From Glaciimonas soli (lineage in GTDB: Bacteria; Pseudomonadota; Gammaproteobacteria; Burkholderiales; Burkholderiaceae_D), in NCBI RefSeq assembly GCF_009497155.1, contig NZ_WINI01000001.1:434001-498000 (forward strand): 64,000 nt of DNA. The letters run 5' to 3'. The notes beneath the pieces were generated by a model. It did not search any database, was not told the DNA's origin, and saw only the letters and a list, made by a program, of their open reading frames with translations. Position numbers and translations under genes: made by a program. Positions 28,753-36,551 of this stretch are shown here, in pieces. Position 1 is the stretch's first letter, and each line of letters starts with the position of its first letter.

Positions 28753-31014
28753 ATGACAAAAAAAAATAAGCCAGAAGAAGCCGTTGAGCAAGTTGCCGAA
28801 GCTACTCCGCCTAAAGAGCGGACGACTCGCAAGAAAGCCAATCTCGACATTAATCCGGCGCATTTAAAGCAAGTTGCCGAAACTGCACTACCCAAAGAGC
28901 GGGCGACTCGCAAGAAAATGAATCTTGACGTTAATCCGGTCTATTTGAATCGTGAGCTGTCGCTGCTTGCATTTAATCGGCGCGTGTTATCCCAGGCAGA
29001 ACAGCACCATATTCCGTTACTAGAGCGCTTGCGCTATCTATGTATCGCCAGTAACAATCTTGATGAGTTTTTTGAAGTCCGCATTGCCAGCTTGCTTGCC
29101 AGTGGTCGCGCAGATGGCCTTACCGATGACAGCCCTGCTTTAATCGAAGCATTGCAATTGACCAGCGTGGAATGCCATCAGTTAGTTGATCGACAATATT
29201 CCATCCTCAATAAAGAAGTGCTGCCGCAGCTATCGGCCAACGGCATTCATCTGCTGAGCGATGGAAATCGGAGTGAAGCGCAAAGGTCATGGGTTAAATC
29301 CTTTTTTGAACAAGAAATACGACCTCTGCTGACGCCTATCGGCCTTGACCCTGCCCACCCTTTCCCTCAGGTAGTTAACAAAAGTCTTAATTTCATTGTC
29401 GAAATGTCAGGCAAGAATGCATTTGGACGTCACACATCCATTGCCATCATCAAGGTTCCTCGCGTCTTGCCACGCGTAATACGGATGCCTGACTCGTTAT
29501 CCCCACATGGGATTTCCTTTTGCCTGCTCTCCTCTATCATTCATGCGCATATTCATGAGTTATTCAGTGGCCGCGAAGTGCTTTCTTATTCACAATTTCG
29601 GGTTACCAGAAACAGTGATTTATGGGTCGACGAAGAAGAGGTCAAAAATCTGCGCCAAGCTCTGCAAAGCGAATTGCAAAGCCGACAGTTTGGGGTTGCC
29701 GTACGTTTGGAAGTAGCAAAAAACAGCCCGGCACATTTGTCCGATTTTCTGCTCAATCAATTTGCGATTGCGCCCAATCGTTTATATGCGGTAGATGGTC
29801 CAGTCAATTTGGTGCGATTATCAGAAATGATTGACCAGATTTCACAGCCAAACTTGCGCTTCCCTCCTTTTGCGCAAGGACACCCAGCTTATTTGACATC
29901 GTCGACAGCCGAAGACATTTTTTCTCAGTTGAAAAAAAGAGACATCCTACTGCATCATCCGTTTCAATCGTTTCAACCGGTCGTCGACTTCATTCTCAGC
30001 GCCGCGCACTGCCCTGATGTGCTAGCAATCAAACAGACCATTTATAGAACGGGAATGAACTCTGATTTGATGGAGGCGTTGATCTTCGCTGCCAAACGCG
30101 GCAAAGAGGTCACTGTCATCGTTGAATTAATGGCGCGCTTCGATGAAGAAGCCAATATTAACTGGGCCGATAAATTAGAACGCGCTGGTGCGCAAGTGGT
30201 ATACGGCGTGGTTGGTTTAAAAACACATGCCAAGCTTGCCCTGGTGATTCGTCGGGAGCGCGATAAAGACGGTCTCGGCATGCTGTGTTATTACGCCCAT
30301 CTGGGGACCGGTAACTATCACCCCAACACCACCAAGTTATATACAGACTTTGGTTTGTTGACTGCGAATCAAAAACTGGCGATGGAAGTCAATGAAGTAT
30401 TCATGCACTTGACCAGTTTGACCAAACCGAAAAAGATGGATTATCTCTGGCTTGCGCCATTTGCATTGCAAAAAGAAATCATCCGCGCAATTCAAAATGA
30501 AACCGAGATCGCGAAACAAGGCCATCCCGCTCATATCATCGCGAAAATGAATGCGCTTTTAGATGAGTCGGTCATCCGCGCGTTGTATGCCGCTTCGGCC
30601 GAGGGTGTCAAAATTGATTTAATCGTGCGCGGTGCTTGCGCTTTGCGTCCCGGCGTGCCGGGATTATCTGAAAATATCAAAGTCCGCTCTATTATTGGCC
30701 GCTTTCTGGAACACACGCGCATTTACTATTTCCGCAATAAATTGCAAAACGATGTGTATCTTGCCAGCGCCGATTGGATGAACCGTAATCTTTTCAGGCG
30801 GATTGAAGTAGCGTTCCCGGTATTGGATAAAACCCTTAAAAAGCGTGTTATTGAAGAAGGTCTATCGTTCTATATGAAAGACAATACTGATGCCTGGGAA
30901 TTGCATTCTGACGGAAATTGGCGTAAATGTAAGCCACGTACGCGCCAGGCAGCGTTTAATGCGCAACAACATTTGATGGCATTATTAGGAGCGGAGTCAA
31001 AAACGCATTTATAA
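28753..31014 (+). CDS. ppk: Polyphosphate kinase PPK1
   Basis: Makes inorganic polyphosphate from ATP. The 753-residue protein has the conserved blocks NRELSLLAFNRRVL, YRTGMNSDLMEALI, and the two family histidines H492 (LKTHAKLALV, the phosphorylated residue by family knowledge) and H654 (LEHTRIYYF). Ahead of the conserved domain the N-terminus has a 27-codon tandem duplication (residues 13-39 and 40-66) with KER.TRKK.NLD.NP in each copy. The start at 28753 includes both copies but has a poor ribosome-binding site. It is divergent from pstS and followed by sixA, so phosphate uptake and storage are neighbours. Confidence 0.96.
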   Translation: MTKKNKPEEAVEQVAEATPPKERTTRKKANLDINPAHLKQVAETALPKERATRKKMNLDVNPVYLNRELSLLAFNRRVLSQAEQHHIPLLERLRYLCIASNNLDEFFEVRIASLLASGRADGLTDDSPALIEALQLTSVECHQLVDRQYSILNKEVLPQLSANGIHLLSDGNRSEAQRSWVKSFFEQEIRPLLTPIGLDPAHPFPQVVNKSLNFIVEMSGKNAFGRHTSIAIIKVPRVLPRVIRMPDSLSPHGISFCLLSSIIHAHIHELFSGREVLSYSQFRVTRNSDLWVDEEEVKNLRQALQSELQSRQFGVAVRLEVAKNSPAHLSDFLLNQFAIAPNRLYAVDGPVNLVRLSEMIDQISQPNLRFPPFAQGHPAYLTSSTAEDIFSQLKKRDILLHHPFQSFQPVVDFILSAAHCPDVLAIKQTIYRTGMNSDLMEALIFAAKRGKEVTVIVELMARFDEEANINWADKLERAGAQVVYGVVGLKTHAKLALVIRRERDKDGLGMLCYYAHLGTGNYHPNTTKLYTDFGLLTANQKLAMEVNEVFMHLTSLTKPKKMDYLWLAPFALQKEIIRAIQNETEIAKQGHPAHIIAKMNALLDESVIRALYAASAEGVKIDLIVRGACALRPGVPGLSENIKVRSIIGRFLEHTRIYYFRNKLQNDVYLASADWMNRNLFRRIEVAFPVLDKTLKKRVIEEGLSFYMKDNTDAWELHSDGNWRKCKPRTRQAAFNAQQHLMALLGAESKTHL
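28789..28950 (+). repeat. 81-bp tandem duplication inside ppk 5' end
   Basis: Two direct copies (28789-28869 and 28870-28950) begin CAAGTTGCCGAA and share most bases, including GACTCGCAAGAAA. The period is exactly 27 codons, so the frame is kept. The copies have diverged at a number of sites, many of them synonymous or conservative. Confidence 0.9.
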
Positions 31015-31023
31015 CCCGTCACC

Positions 31024-31117
31024 CGGTTTAAGTAAGCCCACAAAACTGTTTAAACCGCTTCGACGCCAGCTAGAGGCACAACAAACGATCAACAGTTACG
31101 CGGACTTACTTAGTAAC
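31024..31117 (+). repeat. Competing inverted repeats between ppk and sixA
   Basis: CGGTTTAA (31024-31031) can pair with TTAAACCG (31050-31057). The overlapping TAAGTAAG (31029-31036) can pair instead with CTTACTTA (31105-31112). GTTAC (31095-31099) and GTAAC (31113-31117) form a further small stem. The first two stems cannot form together. The segment ends 12 bases before the sixA ATG. Confidence 0.4.
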
Positions 31118-31128
31118 GAGAGAAAATC

Positions 31129-31587
31129 ATGGAACTAATTCTATGGCGGCACGCCGAAGCGGAAATCGGCGAACCAGACGAAGGTCGTGCCTTGACGAGC
31201 AAAGGCCACAAACAGGCGTGGAAGATGGCCAATTGGTTAGACCATAATCTTCCCACTACCTGCAAAATTCTCTGCAGCCCCACCAAGCGCACTATACAAA
31301 CCGCTGAAGCGCTAGGTCGCAAATTTAAGATTCATACTGATCTAGCACCTGACTGCACCCCACAACAATTACTGACCGCTGCCAATTGGCCGGATGGACG
31401 CGAACCTGTCCTCATCATTGGCCATCAACCGACCTTGGGGCAAACCGCTGCTTTACTGATTGCGGATTCCATGCAAAACTGGTCCATCCGCAAGAGTAAT
31501 GTCTGGTGGATTGCACAACGAGAGCGTGGTGATCTGGCAAGCACTTATTTAAAAGCGGTCATGACGCCCGACTTAATTACCAAGTAA
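31129..31587 (+). CDS. sixA: Phosphohistidine phosphatase SixA
   Basis: Small histidine-phosphatase-superfamily enzyme, 152 residues. The catalytic signature is RHAEAE (R7, H8), with a second conserved histidine in IGHQPTLGQ. SixA in E. coli dephosphorylates histidine-phosphorylated proteins such as those of the nitrogen phosphotransferase system. The ATG at 31129 is preceded by GAGAG. It lies 114 bases after ppk on the same strand; whether SixA acts on the PPK phosphohistidine is not known. Confidence 0.92.
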   Translation: MELILWRHAEAEIGEPDEGRALTSKGHKQAWKMANWLDHNLPTTCKILCSPTKRTIQTAEALGRKFKIHTDLAPDCTPQQLLTAANWPDGREPVLIIGHQPTLGQTAALLIADSMQNWSIRKSNVWWIAQRERGDLASTYLKAVMTPDLITK

Positions 31588-31718
31588 TGACTAAGTGATC
31601 GCTGTGTGTTTTACTGAAATCAATGCAGTAATGAACTTGAACATTGTTGCTTATTGCTTATTGATTTTGTTAGCGACTTAAAAACACACGACTAACCGCG
31701 GTTAAGGGATACCTTTTC

Positions 31719-32330
31719 ATGATGATGCTTAGTTCAGGCTATATGCAGCGCATTGCTGGTTACGTAAAAAATTCAGTACCATGGTTATTCGCACAAGAAT
31801 TCTTCAACAAGCCCCGCGCTTTGGGAGCTGTCTGGCCGAGCTCTGATCGCCTTGCCTGGCGCATGGCGGCGCATGTACCAGAAAATGGCCATGGATTAGT
31901 CATAGAGCTAGGCGGCGGCACCGGTGCCGTTACCAAAGCATTACTAGAGCGCGGCATCGCAGTTGAGCGCTTATTGGTTATTGAGCGCTCCCCACTCTTC
32001 GTACAACACCTGCGTCAGCGCTTCCCGCATGTGACTATCGTGCTCGGCGACGCCGCGCAATTAGCCGATCTGCTACCCGCCAATACGCATATCGACGCCA
32101 TCGTCTCCAGCCTGCCGCTACGCTCACTCCCCACTCACGAAGCTAAAGCTATCCTTGCGCAATGGCAGCGTGCACTCGCTGCGCGCGGCATATTAATTCA
32201 ATTCACCTACGATTTACGCGCCATGCATAATCGCGTTCTGGTCGACTTCGTCGAACGCGCCAGCGATATAGTCTGGGCCAATTTCCCTCCCGCTCGGGTC
32301 GCCGCTTTTGAGTTCTCAAAAAATCGATAA
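31719..32330 (+). CDS. SAM-dependent methyltransferase, PmtA-like
   Basis: A 203-residue class I methyltransferase. The SAM-binding motif is VIELGGGTGAVTKALLERG (about residues 61-79), followed by an acidic end of beta-2 (LLVIERSP) and VSSLPLRSLP. The N-terminal FFNKPRALGAVWPSS is characteristic of phospholipid N-methyltransferases of the Rhodobacter PmtA type and of related rRNA dimethylase-like proteins. A role in converting phosphatidylethanolamine to phosphatidylcholine is plausible but not certain. The first two codons after the start are also Met, so the exact start is uncertain by a few residues. Confidence 0.78.
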   Translation: MMMLSSGYMQRIAGYVKNSVPWLFAQEFFNKPRALGAVWPSSDRLAWRMAAHVPENGHGLVIELGGGTGAVTKALLERGIAVERLLVIERSPLFVQHLRQRFPHVTIVLGDAAQLADLLPANTHIDAIVSSLPLRSLPTHEAKAILAQWQRALAARGILIQFTYDLRAMHNRVLVDFVERASDIVWANFPPARVAAFEFSKNR

Positions 32331-32666
32331 GCACTCTTATAGCCGCTAATTTTCTTAATCTTCGACCACGAACTGCTTGAACATTTCCCTATAGGAAATT
32401 TTTAATACCAGTCGTACAATAGTGCATTTGTAACTTGAAATTTACTGTTACTTTTATTGCAAAACAACACTTGAAGTTAATGCATGCATTCAACTGCCAA
32501 GCCCCGACTTGCGGCTATCTTGGTTGTTTTAGAATTATTAAATTATGTTAAATGCACAAATTCATAGCACTTAACTCGAGTGGATCAGTTAGAATAAGAC
32601 CAATGCTGCGTTGCACAATTAGCATTTTTTAAGCCAACCCGGCAAAGAGTCATCGAAGAGGTTTAC
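32331..32666. other. Intergenic region before phaZ
   Basis: About 335 AT-rich bases without a gene. It holds a weak terminator at 32383-32403 and must contain the phaZ promoter; TAGAAT at 32590-32595 is a -10 candidate without a clear -35. Confidence 0.5.
32383..32403 (+). terminator. Short terminator after the methyltransferase gene
   Basis: ATTTCC (32383-32388), loop CTATA, GGAAAT (32394-32399), then a T-run to 32403. The stem is short and AT-rich. Confidence 0.5.
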
Positions 32667-33902
32667 ATGCTGTATCAAATTCACGAACTTAATCGCTCAT
32701 TGTTTGGCCCGCTAATTCAGTTCGCTGAAACTAGCGCCAAACTGTTTACGAACCCAATTTCGCCATTGGCTCATACGCCTTTTGCGCAGCGTATCGGTGC
32801 GGGCTATGAACTGCTATATCGTTTGGGTAAAGATTATGAAAAGCCAGCATTCGATATTCAAACAACGCTAGTCAACGGTAAAGAAGTTGCCATCAACGAA
32901 GAAATCTCCGTTACTAAGCCATTTTGCCGTCTGTTGCATTTCAAAAAGAATTTAAGCGACAAAGAAATTAGCGCGCTCAAACAGCCGACCGTCTTGTTAG
33001 TAGCACCGCTTTCCGGTCACCATGCCACTTTATTACGCGACACAGTACGTGGCTTGTTGCCGGATCACGACGTCTATATCACCGATTGGCTTGATGCTCG
33101 TATGGTGCCGGTGGAAGCTGGTGACTTCCATTTGCATGATTACATCTACTATGTACAAGAATTCATTCGTTTGCTTGGCCCTGATCTGCATGTGATATCA
33201 GTTTGCCAGCCTACCGTCCCGGTATTGGCGGCTATTTCTTTAATGGCCAGTGAAAAAGATGCAAAACTACCTAAAAGTATGACCATGATGGGTGGTCCGA
33301 TTGACCCGCGCGTATCGCCAACGGAAGTAGATAATCTCGCTACTGAAAAGCCTTATAGCTGGTTTGAAAATACGGTGATCTATAGCGTTCCGGCAAACTA
33401 CCCTGGCTTTGGGCGGAAAGTCTATCCTGGCTTCTTGCAACATGCAGGATTCATTGCAATGAATCCTAATCGTCATGCGCAAAGTCACTGGGATTTTTAT
33501 ATGCACTTGCGGGAAGGCGATGATGAGTCTGCTGAAAATCATCGCAAATTTTACAATGACTACAATGCCGTACTCGACATGACCTCAGACTATTATCTTG
33601 AAACCATTAAAACGGTGTTTCAGGATTTCAGTCTGCCATTAGGCACTTGGGAAGTAGAAGGAAAGTTAGTGAAACCGCAAGACATTAAGAGTGTCGCGCT
33701 GTTCACGATTGAAGGTGAACTGGACGACATCTCTGGTATAGGTCAAACCAAAGCGGCCCATGATTTGTGCTCATCCATTCCAAAAGCAAAAAAACGTCAT
33801 TACATGGCAGAGAAATGTGGTCACTACGGCATATTCTCAGGCCGTCGCTGGCGCGAAATGGTGGCCCCAAAAATTGCAGAGTTCATTAAAGAGAATAATT
33901 AA
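32667..33902 (+). CDS. phaZ: Intracellular polyhydroxyalkanoate depolymerase
   Basis: Mobilises stored polyhydroxybutyrate. The 411-residue protein has no signal peptide, as expected for a cytoplasmic depolymerase acting on granules. The nucleophile region VISVCQPTVP puts a cysteine at residue 180 in place of the serine of a lipase box, the hallmark of the Ralstonia-type intracellular PhaZ. Later blocks include DYYLETIKTVFQDFSLP and the probable catalytic His in CGHYGIFSGRRW. The ATG at 32667 has GAGG upstream. A strong terminator follows, so it is probably monocistronic. It implies that the organism stores PHA. Confidence 0.95.
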   Translation: MLYQIHELNRSLFGPLIQFAETSAKLFTNPISPLAHTPFAQRIGAGYELLYRLGKDYEKPAFDIQTTLVNGKEVAINEEISVTKPFCRLLHFKKNLSDKEISALKQPTVLLVAPLSGHHATLLRDTVRGLLPDHDVYITDWLDARMVPVEAGDFHLHDYIYYVQEFIRLLGPDLHVISVCQPTVPVLAAISLMASEKDAKLPKSMTMMGGPIDPRVSPTEVDNLATEKPYSWFENTVIYSVPANYPGFGRKVYPGFLQHAGFIAMNPNRHAQSHWDFYMHLREGDDESAENHRKFYNDYNAVLDMTSDYYLETIKTVFQDFSLPLGTWEVEGKLVKPQDIKSVALFTIEGELDDISGIGQTKAAHDLCSSIPKAKKRHYMAEKCGHYGIFSGRRWREMVAPKIAEFIKENN

Positions 33903-33924
33903 TAACACGCAGAGTTTCAGCATT

Positions 33925-33957
33925 AAAAAACCGTTCTCTTACGATGAGCGGTTTTTT
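33925..33957 (+). terminator. Rho-independent terminator after phaZ
   Basis: AAAAAACCG at 33925-33933 pairs with CGGTTTTTT at 33949-33957, with an inner CTC/GAG extension. The T-rich right arm gives the tail. It ends the phaZ transcript. Confidence 0.8.
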
Positions 33958-34014
33958 TATTTGGTACATCGCCGATTTACTGGATAATATGCCTTTACGT
34001 TAACATCGCCCGTC

Positions 34015-34710
34015 GTGCTCAACTCCACAGTATCATCTCTCGCTGATCGCATAGAAGCGTTACTTCCTCAGACACAATGCAGCAAGTGTGGCTATCCCGC
34101 ATGCCGTCCATATGCAGAAGCAATTGCTGAAGACCGCGCAAATATCAATCAATGCCCGCCCGGCGGCCAACAAGGTGTAGTCCGTTTAGCTCAGTTATTG
34201 GGCAAGCCTGTTATTCCACTCAATCCGGATAACGGCGCAGAACGTCCACGCCCAGTCGCTTTGATTGATGAAGCTGTCTGCATAGGCTGTACGCTGTGCA
34301 TTCAAGCTTGCCCGGTTGATGCCATCATGGGTGCAGCCAAGCAAATGCATACGGTGATAAATGCTTTATGTACTGGTTGTGATTTATGCGTAGCACCCTG
34401 TCCGGTCGACTGTATCAGCATGGTCAATGTCACTGACACTAAAACTGGCTGGGATGCATGGACACAACAACAGGCCGATGATGCGCGTGCCCGCCATGAT
34501 TTCAGAACCCTGCGTTTGCAGCGTGAAAAGCAGGAAAATGATGCCCGTCTGGCAGCCAAGGCAGCTGAAAAACTCAAGGTATTAGAGAGCGAAAGTGCCG
34601 CTAATCCAGAACAACAAGCTGAGCAAGCCCGTAAAAAAGCCATTATTCAGGCAGCGATTGAGCGCGCACGGCTAAAAAAAGAACAGCAAATTAAGGATGA
34701 TCAAACATGA
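34015..34710 (+). CDS. rsxB: RsxB/RnfB-type electron transport protein without membrane anchor
   Basis: Iron-sulfur protein related to the B subunit of Rnf/Rsx electron-transport complexes. The 231-residue product has the four-cysteine Fes domain (C22, C25, C30, C47; CSKCGYPAC) and two ferredoxin 4Fe-4S motifs ([14 protein letters not shown] and [14 protein letters not shown]), then a charged Ala/Glu/Lys-rich helical tail of about 75 residues. It lacks the N-terminal TM anchor of enteric RsxB, and no other rnf/rsx genes are in the window. It starts with GTG at 34015 without a clear Shine-Dalgarno sequence; an in-frame stop closes the frame just upstream. Its stop overlaps nth (ATGA). Confidence 0.88.
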   Translation: MLNSTVSSLADRIEALLPQTQCSKCGYPACRPYAEAIAEDRANINQCPPGGQQGVVRLAQLLGKPVIPLNPDNGAERPRPVALIDEAVCIGCTLCIQACPVDAIMGAAKQMHTVINALCTGCDLCVAPCPVDCISMVNVTDTKTGWDAWTQQQADDARARHDFRTLRLQREKQENDARLAAKAAEKLKVLESESAANPEQQAEQARKKAIIQAAIERARLKKEQQIKDDQT

Positions 34711-35369
34711 ACGCGGAAAAACGCCGTGAGATTTTTACGCGACTGCGTAATGCCATGCCGCATCCCACCACTGAACTGGAGTACACCTCACCTTTTGAGT
34801 TATTGATTGCAGTGCTGTTATCAGCGCAAGCGACCGATGTTTCAGTCAACAAAGCCACGCGTCTGCTCTACCCTGTCGCCAATACGCCCGAAAAAATACT
34901 GGCGCTGGGTGTTGATGGTTTAATTCCGTATATCCAAACCATAGGTTTGTTCCGCACCAAAGCTAAAAACACCATCGCAACCTGTCAGATGTTGATCGAC
35001 TTGCATGGCGGCGAAGTGCCGCGTACACGCGAAGAATTGGAAGCCCTGCCCGGTGTTGGCCGGAAGACGGCCAACGTCGTACTCAATACCGCATTCGGCG
35101 TTCCTACGATCGCTGTTGATACGCATATTTTTCGCGTCTCCAATCGCACCGGCATCGCTCCCGGTAAAGATGTTAATGTGGTCGAACACAAGCTGATGAA
35201 ATTAGTCCCTGCAGAATTTCAATTAGATGCACATCATTGGTTAATCTTGCATGGCCGTTATACTTGCATCGCCCGCAAGCCACAGTGCTGGAACTGCATC
35301 ATCGCGGATTTATGTGATTACAAATCAAAAACACCGTTACCAGAACAGTTATTACAACCGGGTATATAA
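34707..35369 (+). CDS. nth: Endonuclease III
   Basis: Bifunctional DNA glycosylase/AP lyase that removes oxidised pyrimidines. The 220-residue protein has the helix-hairpin-helix [13 protein letters not shown] with catalytic K120, catalytic D138 ([12 protein letters not shown]) and the 4Fe-4S cysteines C187, C194, C197 and C203. These numbers match the E. coli enzyme. It overlaps the end of rsxB by four bases, so an iron-sulfur electron carrier and an iron-sulfur DNA-repair enzyme are co-translated. Confidence 0.97.
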   Translation: MNAEKRREIFTRLRNAMPHPTTELEYTSPFELLIAVLLSAQATDVSVNKATRLLYPVANTPEKILALGVDGLIPYIQTIGLFRTKAKNTIATCQMLIDLHGGEVPRTREELEALPGVGRKTANVVLNTAFGVPTIAVDTHIFRVSNRTGIAPGKDVNVVEHKLMKLVPAEFQLDAHHWLILHGRYTCIARKPQCWNCIIADLCDYKSKTPLPEQLLQPGI

Positions 35370-35374
35370 ACCTC

Positions 35375-36085
35375 ATGCCTCATTCATCCTCGCACGCACA
35401 TCCTCACACTGAGCATCATTTCGAAGCCAGCGACACAGTACGCGATATCGTCATCGGCATGGCTGATGGCTTGACGGTACCTTTTGCGCTGGCTGCCGGG
35501 ATTAGTGGCGTTGCCGCCGGCATCGATATTATCGTCACCGCCGGTGTCGCGGAAATCGCTGCAGGCTCAATCGCTATGGGTTTAGGCGGTTATCTGGCCG
35601 CGCGCACTGAGCGTCAACATTACTTGGCCGAGCGCGATCGTGAAGAGCAAGAAATTTTGAATGTTCCTCATCGTGAACGCAAAGAAGTGATCGACATCAT
35701 GGCGCAATACGGTGTCACCAAATCAGAGTGCGAACCGATGCTGGCTGGTTTGGAGCGCAACCCCATCGCCTGGCGCGATTTCATGATGCGTTTTGAACTG
35801 GGGCTGGAAGAGCCGCAACCAGCTGCGGCCAGAAAAAGTGCTTTGACGATTGCGTTATCCTATTTAGTTGGCGGGTTGATTCCGCTGGCACCATACATGG
35901 TCAGCAAGTCAGTATCAACGGCACTCACCATATCAACGGTGGTAACCTTATTTGCGCTGTTTGTATTTGGTTATCTCAAAGGTAGTGTGACTGGAACCGG
36001 CGCATTAAAATCGGGAATGCAAACCTTGCTGGTCGGCGGACTTGCTGCTGCAGCGGCATTCGGTATTGCCAGGTTAATTAGTTAA
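35375..36085 (+). CDS. VIT1/CCC1-family metal transporter
   Basis: A 236-residue membrane protein of the VIT1/CCC1 family, whose studied members move iron or manganese. It has a His-rich N-terminus (HSSSHAHPHTEHHFEAS), the family motif DIVIGMADGLTVPFALAAGI, an amphipathic cytoplasmic stretch with Glu and Met residues (about 90-150, likely metal-binding) and three C-terminal TM helices. It starts five bases after nth and belongs to the same plus-strand run. Export of Fe2+ or Mn2+ from the cytoplasm is the likely role. Confidence 0.9.
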   Translation: MPHSSSHAHPHTEHHFEASDTVRDIVIGMADGLTVPFALAAGISGVAAGIDIIVTAGVAEIAAGSIAMGLGGYLAARTERQHYLAERDREEQEILNVPHRERKEVIDIMAQYGVTKSECEPMLAGLERNPIAWRDFMMRFELGLEEPQPAAARKSALTIALSYLVGGLIPLAPYMVSKSVSTALTISTVVTLFALFVFGYLKGSVTGTGALKSGMQTLLVGGLAAAAAFGIARLIS

Positions 36086-36119
36086 AAGAACAAAATATTT
36101 AAAATAATCAGAAATCATC

Positions 36120-36545
36120 ATGTTCAATCCGTCACAAAACGAAGTCCGGCAATTTTTTTGCGAGACGTATCGCAAACATCGTGCTAACGAAATATTAACG
36201 CCTATCGAAGCCATTGCCAGCGACTGGGTCTTACAGCACCCTGAATATGCCGATGACCTTACGGACATCAACACCGCGCTCACTGCGGATTATTCGGTAG
36301 AAAATGGTCGCACCAATCCTTTCCTGCATCTCTCCATGCATCTCTCGATTGCAGAACAAATTTCCATTGATCAGCCGCCAGGAATTCGTGCTGCAGCAAC
36401 TGCATTGACCCAGCGCCTGCAATCTGAACACGAGGCCCATCATCGCATCATGGAGTGTCTCGGCGAGATGATCTGGAATTCGCAGCGTAGTGGCTTGCCA
36501 CCGGATGGCGCCGCTTATATAGACTGCATAAAACGGAAAGTTTAA
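36120..36545 (+). CDS. DUF1841 family protein
   Basis: A 141-residue soluble protein of the DUF1841 family, common in Beta- and Gammaproteobacteria. Visible family segments are MFNPSQNEVRQFFCETY, NPFLHLSMHLSIAEQISIDQ and a C-terminal HEAHHRIMECLGEMIW. Function is unknown. It ends six bases from the convergent acyl-CoA synthetase gene with no terminator between them. Confidence 0.9.
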   Translation: MFNPSQNEVRQFFCETYRKHRANEILTPIEAIASDWVLQHPEYADDLTDINTALTADYSVENGRTNPFLHLSMHLSIAEQISIDQPPGIRAAATALTQRLQSEHEAHHRIMECLGEMIWNSQRSGLPPDGAAYIDCIKRKV

Positions 36546-36551
36546 GGCCGA

